Shown here piece after piece: positions 33,790 through 42,156 of a stretch of DNA of 64,000 nucleotides. Below the pieces are notes generated by a model. It worked only from the letters and a program-made list of their open reading frames with translations, was not told where the DNA came from and made no database searches. The DNA lies in NCBI GenBank assembly GCA_022801595.1, contig JAAWSO010000002.1, positions 1-64,000 of the forward strand, written 5' to 3'. Position 1 is the first letter of the stretch. Each line of letters begins with the position of its first letter. This DNA is from Clostridiales bacterium. Its GTDB lineage: Bacteria > Bacillota > Clostridia > Oscillospirales > Acutalibacteraceae. Made by a program: the position numbers and the translations under genes.

Positions 33790-35007
33790 TTATCTGGATT
33801 TGGATGGAGGGTCTATTTTATTTTTTTCATCAGGAGAATTTTCCTGTGAGTTATCTGGATTTTTTTCTTCTTTTTTTCGATTCCATAAAAGGAAGAGGAT
33901 GATACAAAGCAAGCCGCAGATACAAGCGCATAAAATACCGATGACAAAGGCTGGCATCTGGTTGCTGTTTTGATACAAATATCGATCCCCGTACATTACA
34001 GGAGTAGCTTCTATATTTGGATTTGCGTTCTCAACCGTTCCGGTTTGATCCAGGGCGGTTTCTTTTCCGCTGGTTTTGGAGAGGGACGAACTATTTTTTG
34101 TTGAGGAGGATTTTATGGAACTGGTTTTGGAAGAGCTGGCTTTGGAGGAACTCGTTTTTGAGGAGCTTGTTTTGGAAGGGGAGGAAGCGTCTATACCCTG
34201 GCTATGGGAAGAAGTGGCGGAAGTTGTGCCACCTGGAGTGGAAATTTTCTCCTGACGGTAGACTGTTACCGTATATTGTGTCTTTTGGTTGCCGTCCGCT
34301 GAGGTGGCGGTAATCAGAAAGACCGTGGGAATGCCAGCTTTGTTGAGATTTTTACGGTTTACTCGGGCCGTTCCCTGGTCGCTGGCGTCCATATCAAAGG
34401 TCATGGAGGTTACTTCGTAAGGAACGGTGATGGAGTAGTCTAGCTGATCGGGGGAAAATGCTGGTTCTAAGGTTCCCGATGAGGGGAGCAATCGGCTGAG
34501 AGCTGCTTGTGGATTTTGTAGGGAGGCGATTGCCACAGATTGAACAGATTGCTGTGTGCCAGGAATGGAGTTGGAATTTTCCCCCACCATCTGATCCATG
34601 GATATGGTGACTTTGGTCGAACCAGGCGGAGCATCCTCATTGACAGAAAAGACCAAGGTAACGCACTCTCCATTCCAAGAGATTCCCTGTTTGGCAGAAG
34701 CATAAATTCCAGTTGCGGAATCGGTTTTTACGGAATAACGAAAATCTCCGCTAGGAATGGATTCATGGGTTACCATCCGTTTTAAGGTTAGATAGGAGGA
34801 ATCGTAGTGGACCAATAAACGAAAAGCTGCCAACTTTTGGTCCGGGTCTCCGCGCACAGAAAGAGTCACTTCCCAGGTTTCGTCTCGCAGGGCTTGGGTT
34901 GGGGAGGTGACATGCAGGGAAGGTATTTCCGCAGCAGACGCTGGACTAGGGAAATAAAAACTCAACAATAAAATCGTTGCAGCAAACAGGGGAATCAAAC
35001 GTTTCAT
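33790..35007 (-). CDS. Membrane-anchored surface protein with cohesin-like and cadherin-like domains
   Basis: A 405-residue protein. A signal peptide (cut near residue 25) is followed by a cohesin-type beta-sandwich (about 30-165; AFRLLVHYDSSYLTLKRMVT, GISWNGECVTLVFSVNEDAP). A cadherin-like/Ig module comes next (about 172-252; SGTLEPAFSPDQLDYSITVP). A Ser/Lys/Thr repeat stalk (about 262-315, SSSKTSSSKASSSKTSS) leads to one C-terminal span (about 350-372) and a charged tail. In cellulosomes cohesins bind dockerins; cohesin-like domains outside cellulosomes have other partners. Partner unknown. Confidence 0.7.
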   Translation of the reverse strand: MKRLIPLFAATILLLSFYFPSPASAAEIPSLHVTSPTQALRDETWEVTLSVRGDPDQKLAAFRLLVHYDSSYLTLKRMVTHESIPSGDFRYSVKTDSATGIYASAKQGISWNGECVTLVFSVNEDAPPGSTKVTISMDQMVGENSNSIPGTQQSVQSVAIASLQNPQAALSRLLPSSGTLEPAFSPDQLDYSITVPYEVTSMTFDMDASDQGTARVNRKNLNKAGIPTVFLITATSADGNQKTQYTVTVYRQEKISTPGGTTSATSSHSQGIDASSPSKTSSSKTSSSKASSSKTSSIKSSSTKNSSSLSKTSGKETALDQTGTVENANPNIEATPVMYGDRYLYQNSNQMPAFVIGILCACICGLLCIILFLLWNRKKEEKNPDNSQENSPDEKNKIDPPSKSR

Positions 35008-35121
35008 AACCTTATTTTCCTTTCCAAAGCAGACAATGGGACTCCCTACCTGCCGGGCGTTAAATAGCTTCTATAAATAGGAATCATTATTATTTATTTA
35101 TTTATTATATACAAGAAAATC

Positions 35122-35150
35122 TTGACAAATATTGGAAAAAAGAATAAAAT
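35122..35150 (+). promoter_or_regulatory. Promoter of rubrerythrin
   Basis: TTGACA (35122-35127) and TAAAAT (35145-35150) with a 17-base spacer, 42 bases before the start codon. Confidence 0.85.
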
Positions 35151-35192
35151 TAACTTATAAACCAAAACACAAGAAAACAGGAGGAAATTTTC

Positions 35193-35774
35193 ATGGAACA
35201 ATCATTGAAAGGCACAAAATCCGAAGAAAACATTAAAAAAGCGTTTGCAGGAGAGAGTCAGGCGCGGGCAAAATATACATATTTTGCAGAACAGGCTCGC
35301 AGTGAGGGACGGGAAGAGATTGCGGAGCTGTTTGAAAAAATGGCGCAAAATGAGCTGGCGCATGCCAAGATTTGGTTTAAGTTGTTGCATGGCGGTCTCG
35401 GTGACTCTGCGTCCAATCTTTTGGAAGCTGCCAATGGGGAAAGTTATGAGTCCATCTCTATGTATCCCGATTTTGCCAGGCAAGCCCGGGAAGAGGGGCT
35501 AGAAGAGTTAGCAAAAATCTTTGATATGGTGGGCGCTGTGGAAAAAGCGCACGAACGCAAATTCTTGGAAACTTATGCTGAGCTTGCCATTCAAGACCGT
35601 GCGGCTGTTCAGCAGCAACAGGCCGAGGAAGTGGAAGAACAGCTAGAAGATGAGGTGCTCCCTCAGCCAAAGGCATACCGCTGTATGTTCTGCGGTTACC
35701 AGTCCGACGCTCCCATGGATGTTTGTCCACTGTGTAAAGCGATTGGCGCTTTTGAAAGAAATCATCAAAACTAA
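35193..35774 (+). CDS. rbr: Rubrerythrin
   Basis: A 193-residue protein. The N-terminal ferritin-like domain carries the diiron ligands (KAFAGESQARAKYTYFAEQA, ELFEKMAQNELAHAKIWFKL and VEKAHERKF). The C-terminal rubredoxin-like site is CMFCGYQ and CPLC. It reduces hydrogen peroxide in anaerobes using NAD(P)H-derived electrons. The Gln/Glu-rich linker between domains (about 135-155) is longer than usual. Own promoter and terminator. RBS AGGAGG. Confidence 0.95.
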   Translation: MEQSLKGTKSEENIKKAFAGESQARAKYTYFAEQARSEGREEIAELFEKMAQNELAHAKIWFKLLHGGLGDSASNLLEAANGESYESISMYPDFARQAREEGLEELAKIFDMVGAVEKAHERKFLETYAELAIQDRAAVQQQQAEEVEEQLEDEVLPQPKAYRCMFCGYQSDAPMDVCPLCKAIGAFERNHQN

Positions 35775-35778
35775 ACCA

Positions 35779-35805
35779 AAGCGGGCCATCTGGCCTGCTT
35801 TTTTG
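35779..35805 (+). terminator. Intrinsic terminator after rbr
   Basis: AAAGCGGGCCA and TGGCCTGCTTT form a short stem with one mismatch and a TTTTTTG tail. Confidence 0.75.
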
Positions 35806-35829
35806 ATTTTGTATGTTGAGGCCATTCCG

Positions 35830-35936
35830 CCGCCTGTGGTGGGCAAGTCGCGCACGCTCCCTCCGGCCGCTAAATTGGACGGGAACCGATGCGCCGAAAT
35901 GCCTGCGCTGCAGGCTCACTGCGGATATTATACCAT
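35830..35936 (-). repeat. Single copy of the dispersed ~105 bp repeat
   Basis: Read on the minus strand this 107-base stretch aligns closely with each unit of the tandem array at 49.1 kb, from TGGTATAATATCCGCAGTGA through GGAGGGAGCGTGCGCGACTT to GCCCACCACAGGCG. The rest of the interval to 36116 holds no gene. Confidence 0.75.
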
Positions 35937-36116
35937 ATTTCTACATGGAAAATCCAGGAGAATTTTCTTGTTTTCTTTTTGCAATGTTCCAATTAGGAAG
36001 TCGAGTGATCCATTCCTCTTCAGAATTTTGATATCGCCACAATCATCTCTACAAAATTCGGTTATATTTTCTTCTTTTTGTCGATACTATGGTAAGAAAA
36101 GGAGGGGGAAGATAAC

Positions 36117-36632
36117 ATGATTTTCCGCACTGTGAATTGGGCCGATGTGATGGAAATGCTGATTTGGAATATTGCGGTTGGGACCGTGTTCCATATTACG
36201 TTGCTGGTGGTTTGCCTGAAACGCTCCACGAAGGCATATGACCCCAGCCGCCGACGCTATCAGGCAAAAACCTGGGAGAGAGGCGGCAAGGTGTATAAGG
36301 AGCGTTGGAAAATCCATTTGTGGAAGGAAAAGATCCCTCAGTTTGTCCCCAAAGGCGGGTTTTCCAAAGAACATCTGGAGCAAAATCCAACGGTGGATTA
36401 TGTGGATAAATTCATTATGGAAACCTGCCGGGGGGAATGGTATCATTCCACCAGCCTGTGGATGATTGGGTTTTTGCTCTTGGCCAATCCAATTCAGATT
36501 AGCTGGTTGTTCAGCTTAGGACTTCTTTCTGTCCATGTGCCCTGTAAGGTGATTCAGCGGTATAACCGGTTCCGCCTTCAGATCCTGCGAAAAAAGCTGC
36601 TGCGAGATTTGCGGAAGAAGGCGCATTCGTAG
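36117..36632 (+). CDS. CrtO-like acyltransferase family membrane protein
   Basis: A 171-residue protein with an N-terminal span (about 14-33), a cytosolic basic middle part and two C-terminal spans (about 115-141). The core YKERWKIHLWKEKIPQFVPK and KFIMETCRGEWYHSTS matches the family of glycosyl-4,4'-diaponeurosporenoate acyltransferase (CrtO). No carotenoid genes are nearby, so it probably acylates another lipid or sugar. RBS AGGAGG. Confidence 0.6.
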   Translation: MIFRTVNWADVMEMLIWNIAVGTVFHITLLVVCLKRSTKAYDPSRRRYQAKTWERGGKVYKERWKIHLWKEKIPQFVPKGGFSKEHLEQNPTVDYVDKFIMETCRGEWYHSTSLWMIGFLLLANPIQISWLFSLGLLSVHVPCKVIQRYNRFRLQILRKKLLRDLRKKAHS

Positions 36633-36972
36633 TTCCATGTCTTCCGTGTCAATGATCGCTCAATTAAGAATGTAGGACATAAAGGACCCTAAAGTTATCA
36701 ACTCTAGGGTTCTTTATGTCCTACATATCTTTCATACTTGTAGCCGATAACACGCAGATCAGAAATGCGGTTATCGGCTTTTTTCATTGAAAGGCACGGC
36801 AACCGTTAGGAGGTTAACGCAGTGCCTTTCTTTTTTATCCCCCTACCTAACCTATCAAAAAAAGCCTTACCCACGCTTGCGAAAATAGTCGGTTCCTGTC
36901 GGCTCATAATGCGGTTCCCAGCCCCCGGGTGGCCTTGCGTTATCCGGGGGCTTTTGTGTTTTCGCAGGCTAC
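36633..36972. other. Hairpin-rich non-coding junction
   Basis: No gene. Three strong hairpins follow each other: 36670-36726 (ATGTAGGACATAAAG and complement), 36739-36786 (AGCCGATAAC/GTTATCGGCT with a T tail) and 36788-36830 (GAAAGGCAC/GTGCCTTTC). It marks the start of mobile-element debris that continues to about 39.7 kb. Confidence 0.55.
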
Positions 36973-37497
36973 CTATAGACGAATATGCCCCCGCTGCCGC
37001 TCCCCGCCCTCCGCTTTGAAATGCTCCATAGCTGCGTCTGTGCAGCGGTGCTTGCAGCCCACTTTCGTGTCTTTCGGTCTGTCCATATAGGGCAGAAGCG
37101 GAACGCTCTCAATCCGCAAGGAATTGATAACGATATGCACATGAATGTTTCCGATGTGGTTGTGTCCGTCCGGGTGGGTGCAGACAATAGCTTGGTATCC
37201 GGGGAATTGCTCGGCGCAAAGCTTTATAACCAATTTCTGCGCCAGGTCAACGGTCAGACCGTTGTCTGTCCCGTCCCGTGCGTCAAAGCTGATAATGTAG
37301 TGGTGAATTTTGACATCTTTCCGCTTTTGGTTTTTGCCGCAGCCCAGCGTTGCAATCCGGTAATCTTCTCTGGGCACAAACCGCCCGTTCTCGTCCAGTG
37401 TAGGCTTCATGGTAAACTCGTCATGCTCAAAGGTCAGGTATTGCTCGGCGGCTCCGTAGTTTGCGTTTTTAGAGATCAAATGTTTGAGTGTTGCCAA
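36973..37497 (-). pseudogene. Truncated MobA/VirD2-type relaxase
   Basis: 174 residues of a relaxase N-terminus: NYGAAEQYLTFEHDEFTMKP, HHYIISFDARDGTDNGLTVD, then the three-histidine metal motif HPDGHNHIGNIHVHIVINSL. Intact relaxases are two to three times longer; here the frame ends soon after AAMEHFKAEGGERQRG. The catalytic tyrosine region at the N-terminus seems present (Tyr14 or Tyr20). It overlaps the MobC fragment by 29 bases. Confidence 0.75.
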
Positions 37498-37762
37498 CTA
37501 CATCACCTACTTTCTGTAATACCTCAAATGTCAAGGCAGCAAGCTCTGATATGGCGGCTCGGACTTGGCCGGATAGGGCGTTATATGGTGCGCCGTAACC
37601 ATTGAGATACCTTGCAATCTGATTGAGATTGCCGCAGATCCGTCCATACTCGGCGGTCAGTTTGGAAAGGGAGGCAAGCAGTTCATCATTGACAGCGGTG
37701 GAAAAGATTTTTTTGCGTCTTCTGCCGCATAAGCAGGGTTTGGGGAAGGCACCCCCCAACAA
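37469..37762 (-). pseudogene. 5'-truncated MobC relaxosome protein
   Basis: The C-terminal two thirds (FSTAVNDELLASLSKLTAEY, then GRICGNLNQIARYLNGYGAP and FEVLQKVGDVVGN) is typical MobC, which helps the relaxase nick oriT. The first about 25 codons are unlike the family, and there is no ribosome site, so the true start is lost. Confidence 0.6.
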
Positions 37763-38090
37763 GTTTCTGCAGGGGCAAAAGGAGCGAACAAGCGAATTTT
37801 GGTACTGCTGGTCGAAACTTGCTCTAAGCTACCACGCACTCCCCCTGCCGTGGCTTTCGCGTTTTTCCTCTCATTCCCTACAACACATGAAAATCCGAAA
37901 ATGCCAAACAGGACGCAAAAAAACCGCAGGATTTTCAAAAGCTCTCTGCGGCTTGTTACTCGGATTTATTCAATTTTCGTTCTCATAATCAAGGCTTGAC
38001 GGGGCTGTCAACGGCGAGCGAAAGCTCGTTGACTTGCTGTTAACTGGCCCGGCTGGCTTCGCGATTCGTCAAAATGGTATGTATTTTCTG
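37763..38090. other. Remnant region downstream of the ABM-like gene
   Basis: No gene is supported. A frame on the minus strand looks coding-like by chance but lacks a start site. A GC-rich hairpin, AACGAGCTTTCGCTCGCCGT on the minus strand, lies near 38010-38033. Confidence 0.35.
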
Positions 38091-38381
38091 TTATGCAACC
38101 GTATAAATTTTTACTTCGGGCTCTGCACTCCAAAGCAGTTTCAGCCCTACAAACACATCATTCTCAAACATGGCACTGGAAAGATATGCCTGTGCATGTT
38201 CTGCGCTGTCAAATCCGTGAAGTACTTGTACGTCTTCATCGCGCACAAGCAAATCTTTTGTCAAAGCCCCTTTAATTGTGTCAAGGAACGGCTGGCGGTA
38301 GTCGTTGTAAACCTTTGCAGCTGCCGGGCGGTTCGCCTCATCAATTTTCATAGTGATTTCCAAATACGCTTTTACCTTCAT
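38091..38381 (-). CDS. Antibiotic biosynthesis monooxygenase-like small protein
   Basis: A 96-residue protein (MKVKAYLEITMKIDEANRPA..., with LVRDEDVQVLHGFDSAEHAQ and WSAEPEVKIYTV) that looks like a dimeric alpha/beta-barrel (ABM-type) protein. RBS TGGAGG 8 bases before ATG 38381. It diverges from the HxlR regulator at 38558, the common arrangement of a redox- or quinone-responsive gene and its controller. Function inferred from fold resemblance only. Confidence 0.55.
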   Translation of the reverse strand: MKVKAYLEITMKIDEANRPAAAKVYNDYRQPFLDTIKGALTKDLLVRDEDVQVLHGFDSAEHAQAYLSSAMFENDVFVGLKLLWSAEPEVKIYTVA

Positions 38382-38523
38382 TTTGTTTTCCTCCATTTTT
38401 GATTTTTTGCTCTTTCTTTGAGCTTGCCTTAATTATATCCTCTGGACTCCTGAATGAGAAGATATAAGCAAATTTATAAGTTACTAATAAATTTAATAGC
38501 AACTGGAAAACTAAAAACTTACT

Positions 38524-38532
38524 TGGTATAAT
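38524..38532 (+). promoter_or_regulatory. Extended -10 promoter of the HxlR gene
   Basis: TGGTATAAT is a perfect extended -10. TGGAAA at 38504-38509 is a weak -35 with the right spacing. It lies in the divergent region where HxlR proteins usually bind. Confidence 0.6.
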
Positions 38533-38557
38533 AGAGGCGTAGAAGGAGGTGGTAACA

Positions 38558-38944
38558 TTGTATCAGGCAAAATTAGAAAAAGATATTCGTTGTCCTTTGG
38601 AATATGGCTTAACTGTCTTTGGCGGCAAATGGAAGTCAAGGATAATCTGTGTTTTAGCGGAAAAAGGCACATTACGATACAGTTCACTCCGTAAAGAAAT
38701 GACAAATATTACAGACGCTGTGTTAGCGTCCACCCTCAAAGAATTGATTGCTGATGATATTGTAAAACGGCAACAATTTAATGAAATTCCTCCACGCGTT
38801 GAATATTGCCTAACAGAAAAAGGGCAATCTGTCGTGCCGATACTTCAAACGATCTGTAAATGGTCTGGTGCATACCACAAAGAGGATAATGAAAACACTT
38901 TGTTACAATGCCAGAAATGTGATTACAAATATATGTTAAAGTAG
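38558..38944 (+). CDS. HxlR-family transcriptional regulator
   Basis: A 128-residue winged helix protein: CPLEYGLTVFGGKWKSRIIC, LRYSSLRKEMTNITDAVLAS, TLKELIADDIVKRQQFNEIP and RVEYCLTEKGQSVVPIL are the HxlR hallmarks. A C-terminal CQKCDY pair might sense redox state or metal. Start TTG 38558 lies eight bases after AAGGAGG. Confidence 0.88.
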   Translation: MYQAKLEKDIRCPLEYGLTVFGGKWKSRIICVLAEKGTLRYSSLRKEMTNITDAVLASTLKELIADDIVKRQQFNEIPPRVEYCLTEKGQSVVPILQTICKWSGAYHKEDNENTLLQCQKCDYKYMLK

Positions 38945-38958
38945 CAGAACAACTTTCC

Positions 38959-39401
38959 TTAACTTTCTTCCGGCACGTAAATTTCAGCTTTTGAATATAA
39001 TGCCGCTTTGCCAGCCAGTATTACCCTGTCATTTTCCATACGGCAGTAAAGTACCCCGCTTCTTTTTGACGCTTGGTATGCGGTCAATTCCTTTTTATCT
39101 GTTTTTTCCGCCCACACAGGGAATAACATGACAATGCCCGGAACCGCATACAGGGTCTTCTGATACGTTCAGTTTTAGTGCAAAACTGCAGGTAACACAA
39201 TCATAGTCTGAGCCTTTTGCTGTAAGTTGAAGCAAAAGCCCGTCTATATTTTTTAACTGTTCTTCATTAGGTACGGCTTGAAAAACTTCATTTTCTTCTT
39301 TCATCACACAAACCAAATCCCGCCCTATCCATGCTTCTATTGGATGGAACCCGATAGCCCGTTCCATTTCCTCTGTCACAGGAATTTGCGTAAGTTTATA
39401 T
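38959..39401 (-). pseudogene. phzF-like isomerase, 5'-truncated and frameshifted
   Basis: The reading frame holds the C-terminal half of a PhzF-type protein (TEEMERAIGFHPIEAWIGRD, YDCVTCSFALKLNVSEDPVC and GSGHCHVIP). An extra C near 39117 shifts the frame; the continuation VWAEKTDKKELTAYQASKRS ... SKAEIYVPEES ends at TAA 38959-38961. The N-terminal half is missing and replaced near 39396-39479 by a 27-codon unrelated frame. A remnant of mobile-element rearrangement. Confidence 0.8.
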
Positions 39402-39768
39402 GCTCACATATCCATTTCGTAAAGGTCGTTTAATTTGTTTACGATAAGTCGCCCGCTTTTCGTTTTGGGTTAGGTTCATGGTTCCGATCCTTTCTGATTT
39501 TGGGCATGAAAAAAATCATAGGGATTTTTCACCTATGGCATAATTCCAAGAACCTATAAAAGGGCTGCGATAGTAACAGAAAAGGGATACTGCTATAAAA
39601 CAATATCCCTTTTTTTCTGTTTAATATTTGATTGTTAAGCCTAAACCTTGTCTGTTACTGTCCGTAATGCCTTGATTTTACTGGTTTTTTTACTACCATC
39701 CTTACAAAGCCTTGCTAACTTGTGATTTCAGGGCTTTTTGTTTTGTTCAGGAGAAGATCAAAGCACAG
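39402..39768. other. Non-coding right edge of the debris region
   Basis: Holds a 27-codon frame (39396-39479, minus strand, with AAAGGAT site) of unknown meaning and a hairpin AAAAGGGATA/TATCCCTTTT with a T tail (39579-39615). Nothing else is supported. Confidence 0.4.
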
Positions 39769-41355
39769 CTACTTATTTCGACGAATATCCACCAGGGTCC
39801 AGATTCCCAGGACTAAAGCGGCAGCAAACCCCATCAGGCCCAATAGGGGAATCTGAAGGATTTTCGGCTGCATTTCTGTGGTACAAAGCAGGCAGGAGCC
39901 AATCAACAAAGCGGAAGAAAAGATGCACTTAATCATTTTATTGACGGTAGCCGAGGCTAAATGCTCCGACCCAAGGAATTTGACATTTACCTTTGCCTGG
40001 CCTTTTAGAGCCAGACGCAATAAATCGGAAAACTGGGAAGGAATATCAATGGCTTTGCGTCCGGATTCGTACAGGCGGCGCAGGCTGGACATCAATTCTT
40101 TCTGCCAGTTAAAATCGTGAATCATTTCCGAGAACATCCGGTTCGACATGATCTGAATGATATTAATGTCAGGGCTGAGCACAGCTAACACGCCCTCAAT
40201 GGTCAGTAGGCCGCGCCCCAGCATAGAGACTCCCTTGGGCATGGAAATATGGTGATTTTTTGCGACCCTCATTACTTCTTCCAGCATTTTTCCCAGGTTG
40301 ATGTTGGACATCTCCATGCTTCCATACTTTCGGAACAGGGCGTCAATATCCATATAAAGCTTGTCGTGATTAATGGGCTTGCGGCACACGCCCATCGTCA
40401 GGATCACAGTTTTGATTTCCTCCACGTCGCCTTTCACAATGGCGCCCACGCCCTCCCGTAGCAGGGCCTTATCCCGCGGAGTGATACGGCCCATCATACC
40501 CAGATCAATCCAGATAATCTTGCCGTCTCGAACCCGCAGATTACCAGGGTGGGGGTCTGCCTGGAAGAATCCAGAATCAATAATCTGATAGACATAGTTG
40601 TCCGCCAGTTTGGCGCCGATTTCACTGAGAATATAGCCTTCTTCCAAGAGCCCCTCCGTGTCGTCGATGGGATAGCCTTCAATAAACTCCATGACCAGTA
40701 TCTTGGAGGTGGTCAGCTGATGTTCAATGGCTGGACTGTCCACAAACGAAATACCTTGGTTATTTTCCCGGAATTCCTCCGCATTTTGGGCTTCCAGAAG
40801 AAAATCCATTTCCTGCTGGGCAACCTGCCACATTTCATCCAGCACCATATGGAGGTCGATCACGTTGGTGAACTTGGTGATTTTAAATAAACGGGCCACC
40901 CGGTGCAAAAGCGCGATATCCCGCGCCATGGTTTCCCGGATGCCGGGACGCTGGATTTTGACCGCTACCCGTTGGCCGTTTTTTAACACAGCGGAGTGAA
41001 CCTGCGCGATGGAGGCGGAGCCGATGGGTTTTTCCTCAAAGGAATCGAACACGCTGCTGAGAGACTGCCGGTATTCGGATTCGATGACCTGTTTCACTTC
41101 CGAAAAATCCATGGGGCGTACATCTACCCGAAGCTTGGTCAGTTCCTCACAATAGGCGGGAGGAAACGTATCCATCCGCATGGACATAATCTGCCCTAGT
41201 TTCACAAAGGTAGGGCCCAAATCTTCCAGGATGGCTCGGACTTTTTGGGGGCTAATTCCCTTGTGGATCTGGTTTTTCGCTAAAATCGCGATGATTTCCC
41301 GGAGTCGTCCTGAATGTCGTTGGCTCAGATCTTTCTCAGCCGTCTTGTTTTTCAT
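39769..41355 (-). CDS. ABC1/UbiB/AarF-type atypical kinase
   Basis: A 528-residue protein with the family motifs: FVKLGQIMSMR (KxGQ) near residue 50, PIGSASIAQVHSA (alanine-rich nucleotide loop), VAVKIQRPG, FFQADPHPGNL and IIWIDLGMMG. Two C-terminal membrane spans (about 478-522) are also usual. Family members are ATPases acting on quinone or other isoprenoid lipid metabolism; the role in anaerobic Clostridia is not established. Overlaps the phasin-like gene by 20 bases, so cotranscribed. Confidence 0.88.
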   Translation of the reverse strand: MKNKTAEKDLSQRHSGRLREIIAILAKNQIHKGISPQKVRAILEDLGPTFVKLGQIMSMRMDTFPPAYCEELTKLRVDVRPMDFSEVKQVIESEYRQSLSSVFDSFEEKPIGSASIAQVHSAVLKNGQRVAVKIQRPGIRETMARDIALLHRVARLFKITKFTNVIDLHMVLDEMWQVAQQEMDFLLEAQNAEEFRENNQGISFVDSPAIEHQLTTSKILVMEFIEGYPIDDTEGLLEEGYILSEIGAKLADNYVYQIIDSGFFQADPHPGNLRVRDGKIIWIDLGMMGRITPRDKALLREGVGAIVKGDVEEIKTVILTMGVCRKPINHDKLYMDIDALFRKYGSMEMSNINLGKMLEEVMRVAKNHHISMPKGVSMLGRGLLTIEGVLAVLSPDINIIQIMSNRMFSEMIHDFNWQKELMSSLRRLYESGRKAIDIPSQFSDLLRLALKGQAKVNVKFLGSEHLASATVNKMIKCIFSSALLIGSCLLCTTEMQPKILQIPLLGLMGFAAALVLGIWTLVDIRRNK

Positions 41356-41647
41356 TGGCTTCCAGTTCTTCCAGGCGGCGTTTCAGCGCGGCGCGCTCCT
41401 CCTGGCTCAATTGATCCACTTTCATGATGGTTTCCTCAGCCTCTTTTTTGTCTTCCGCTTGCTGTCTGGATTCCTTAAATTTATGCTTGAGTTCTTTATT
41501 CAGGGCTTTGCCTTGCTCAATGGTCAGCTCTCCTTTGTTCACCAGGTCTTTGACCATATCCTCAGATTTTTCTACAGTAGCGGCTACGGCGCCAATGCCG
41601 GCCAGGATGACTTTTTTCAAATCGTTGCTCATTTCGGATAACATCAT
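41336..41647 (-). CDS. Phasin-like helical protein
   Basis: A 103-residue, almost fully helical, charged protein (MSNDLKKVILAGIGAVAATV, VKDLVNKGELTIEQGKALNK...). It resembles phasin or polyhydroxyalkanoate-granule-associated proteins, which frequently sit beside UbiB-type kinases in Firmicutes. RBS AAAGGAGG precedes a double ATG (41647, 41644). Confidence 0.7.
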   Translation of the reverse strand: MMLSEMSNDLKKVILAGIGAVAATVEKSEDMVKDLVNKGELTIEQGKALNKELKHKFKESRQQAEDKKEAEETIMKVDQLSQEERAALKRRLEELEANEKQDG

Positions 41648-42156
41648 CCAGTTCCTCCTTTATATTGTTTTTTTGATATGGGCGCAGTCAGATGGAGAAC
41701 ATTTCGGATTTGGCTGCGAAAAAACCGAAATGTAACGAGTGGGAAACCAGAAAAGACGATGATGTCTTTTAGAATTTCCGTAAAATTGGTTTGCTATGCT
41801 TCTATTTTATCGGAAAATGGAGGGAATAGCAATGTGAAATCAAAAAGTTTACATTCTTGCGAGAAATTTGAGAAAAGAAACCAGGATTTTTTGTAAACCG
41901 GATCATTGGATTCCCGTTGTGCTTCTTTATAATTAACCAAAAATTAAAAATTGGATTAATTGATATAAGTTATGGATTAATAGAGAATTAATATCTACAA
42001 ACGATTTTACAAACCTGACGGAAACAATTAGAATATATTTATGCATATTCGCATTATTCAATGCTAAATTTGGATAGATGTTCCGGGAAGGCAAATCCGA
42101 AGCCTGTTCGGTGGCTTTGCCGTGTCAGTTCTTTGTCAGAAAGGGGTCGGGTCGTT
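41648..42156. other. Long upstream region of the DAHP-synthase operon
   Basis: About 500 bases with no supported gene. The segment 41930-42060 is very AT-rich and should include the operon promoter, though I could not fix one. I looked for T-box features (specifier loop, GGTGGTACCGCG) and found none. Confidence 0.4.

Noticed and set aside
37657-37938. Minus-strand frame before mobC as a separate gene
   Set aside because: No ribosome site; its tail is the mobC region in a wrong frame.
41648-42156. T-box leader for the DAHP synthase operon
   Set aside because: No T-box sequence, specifier loop or terminator/antiterminator pair could be found.
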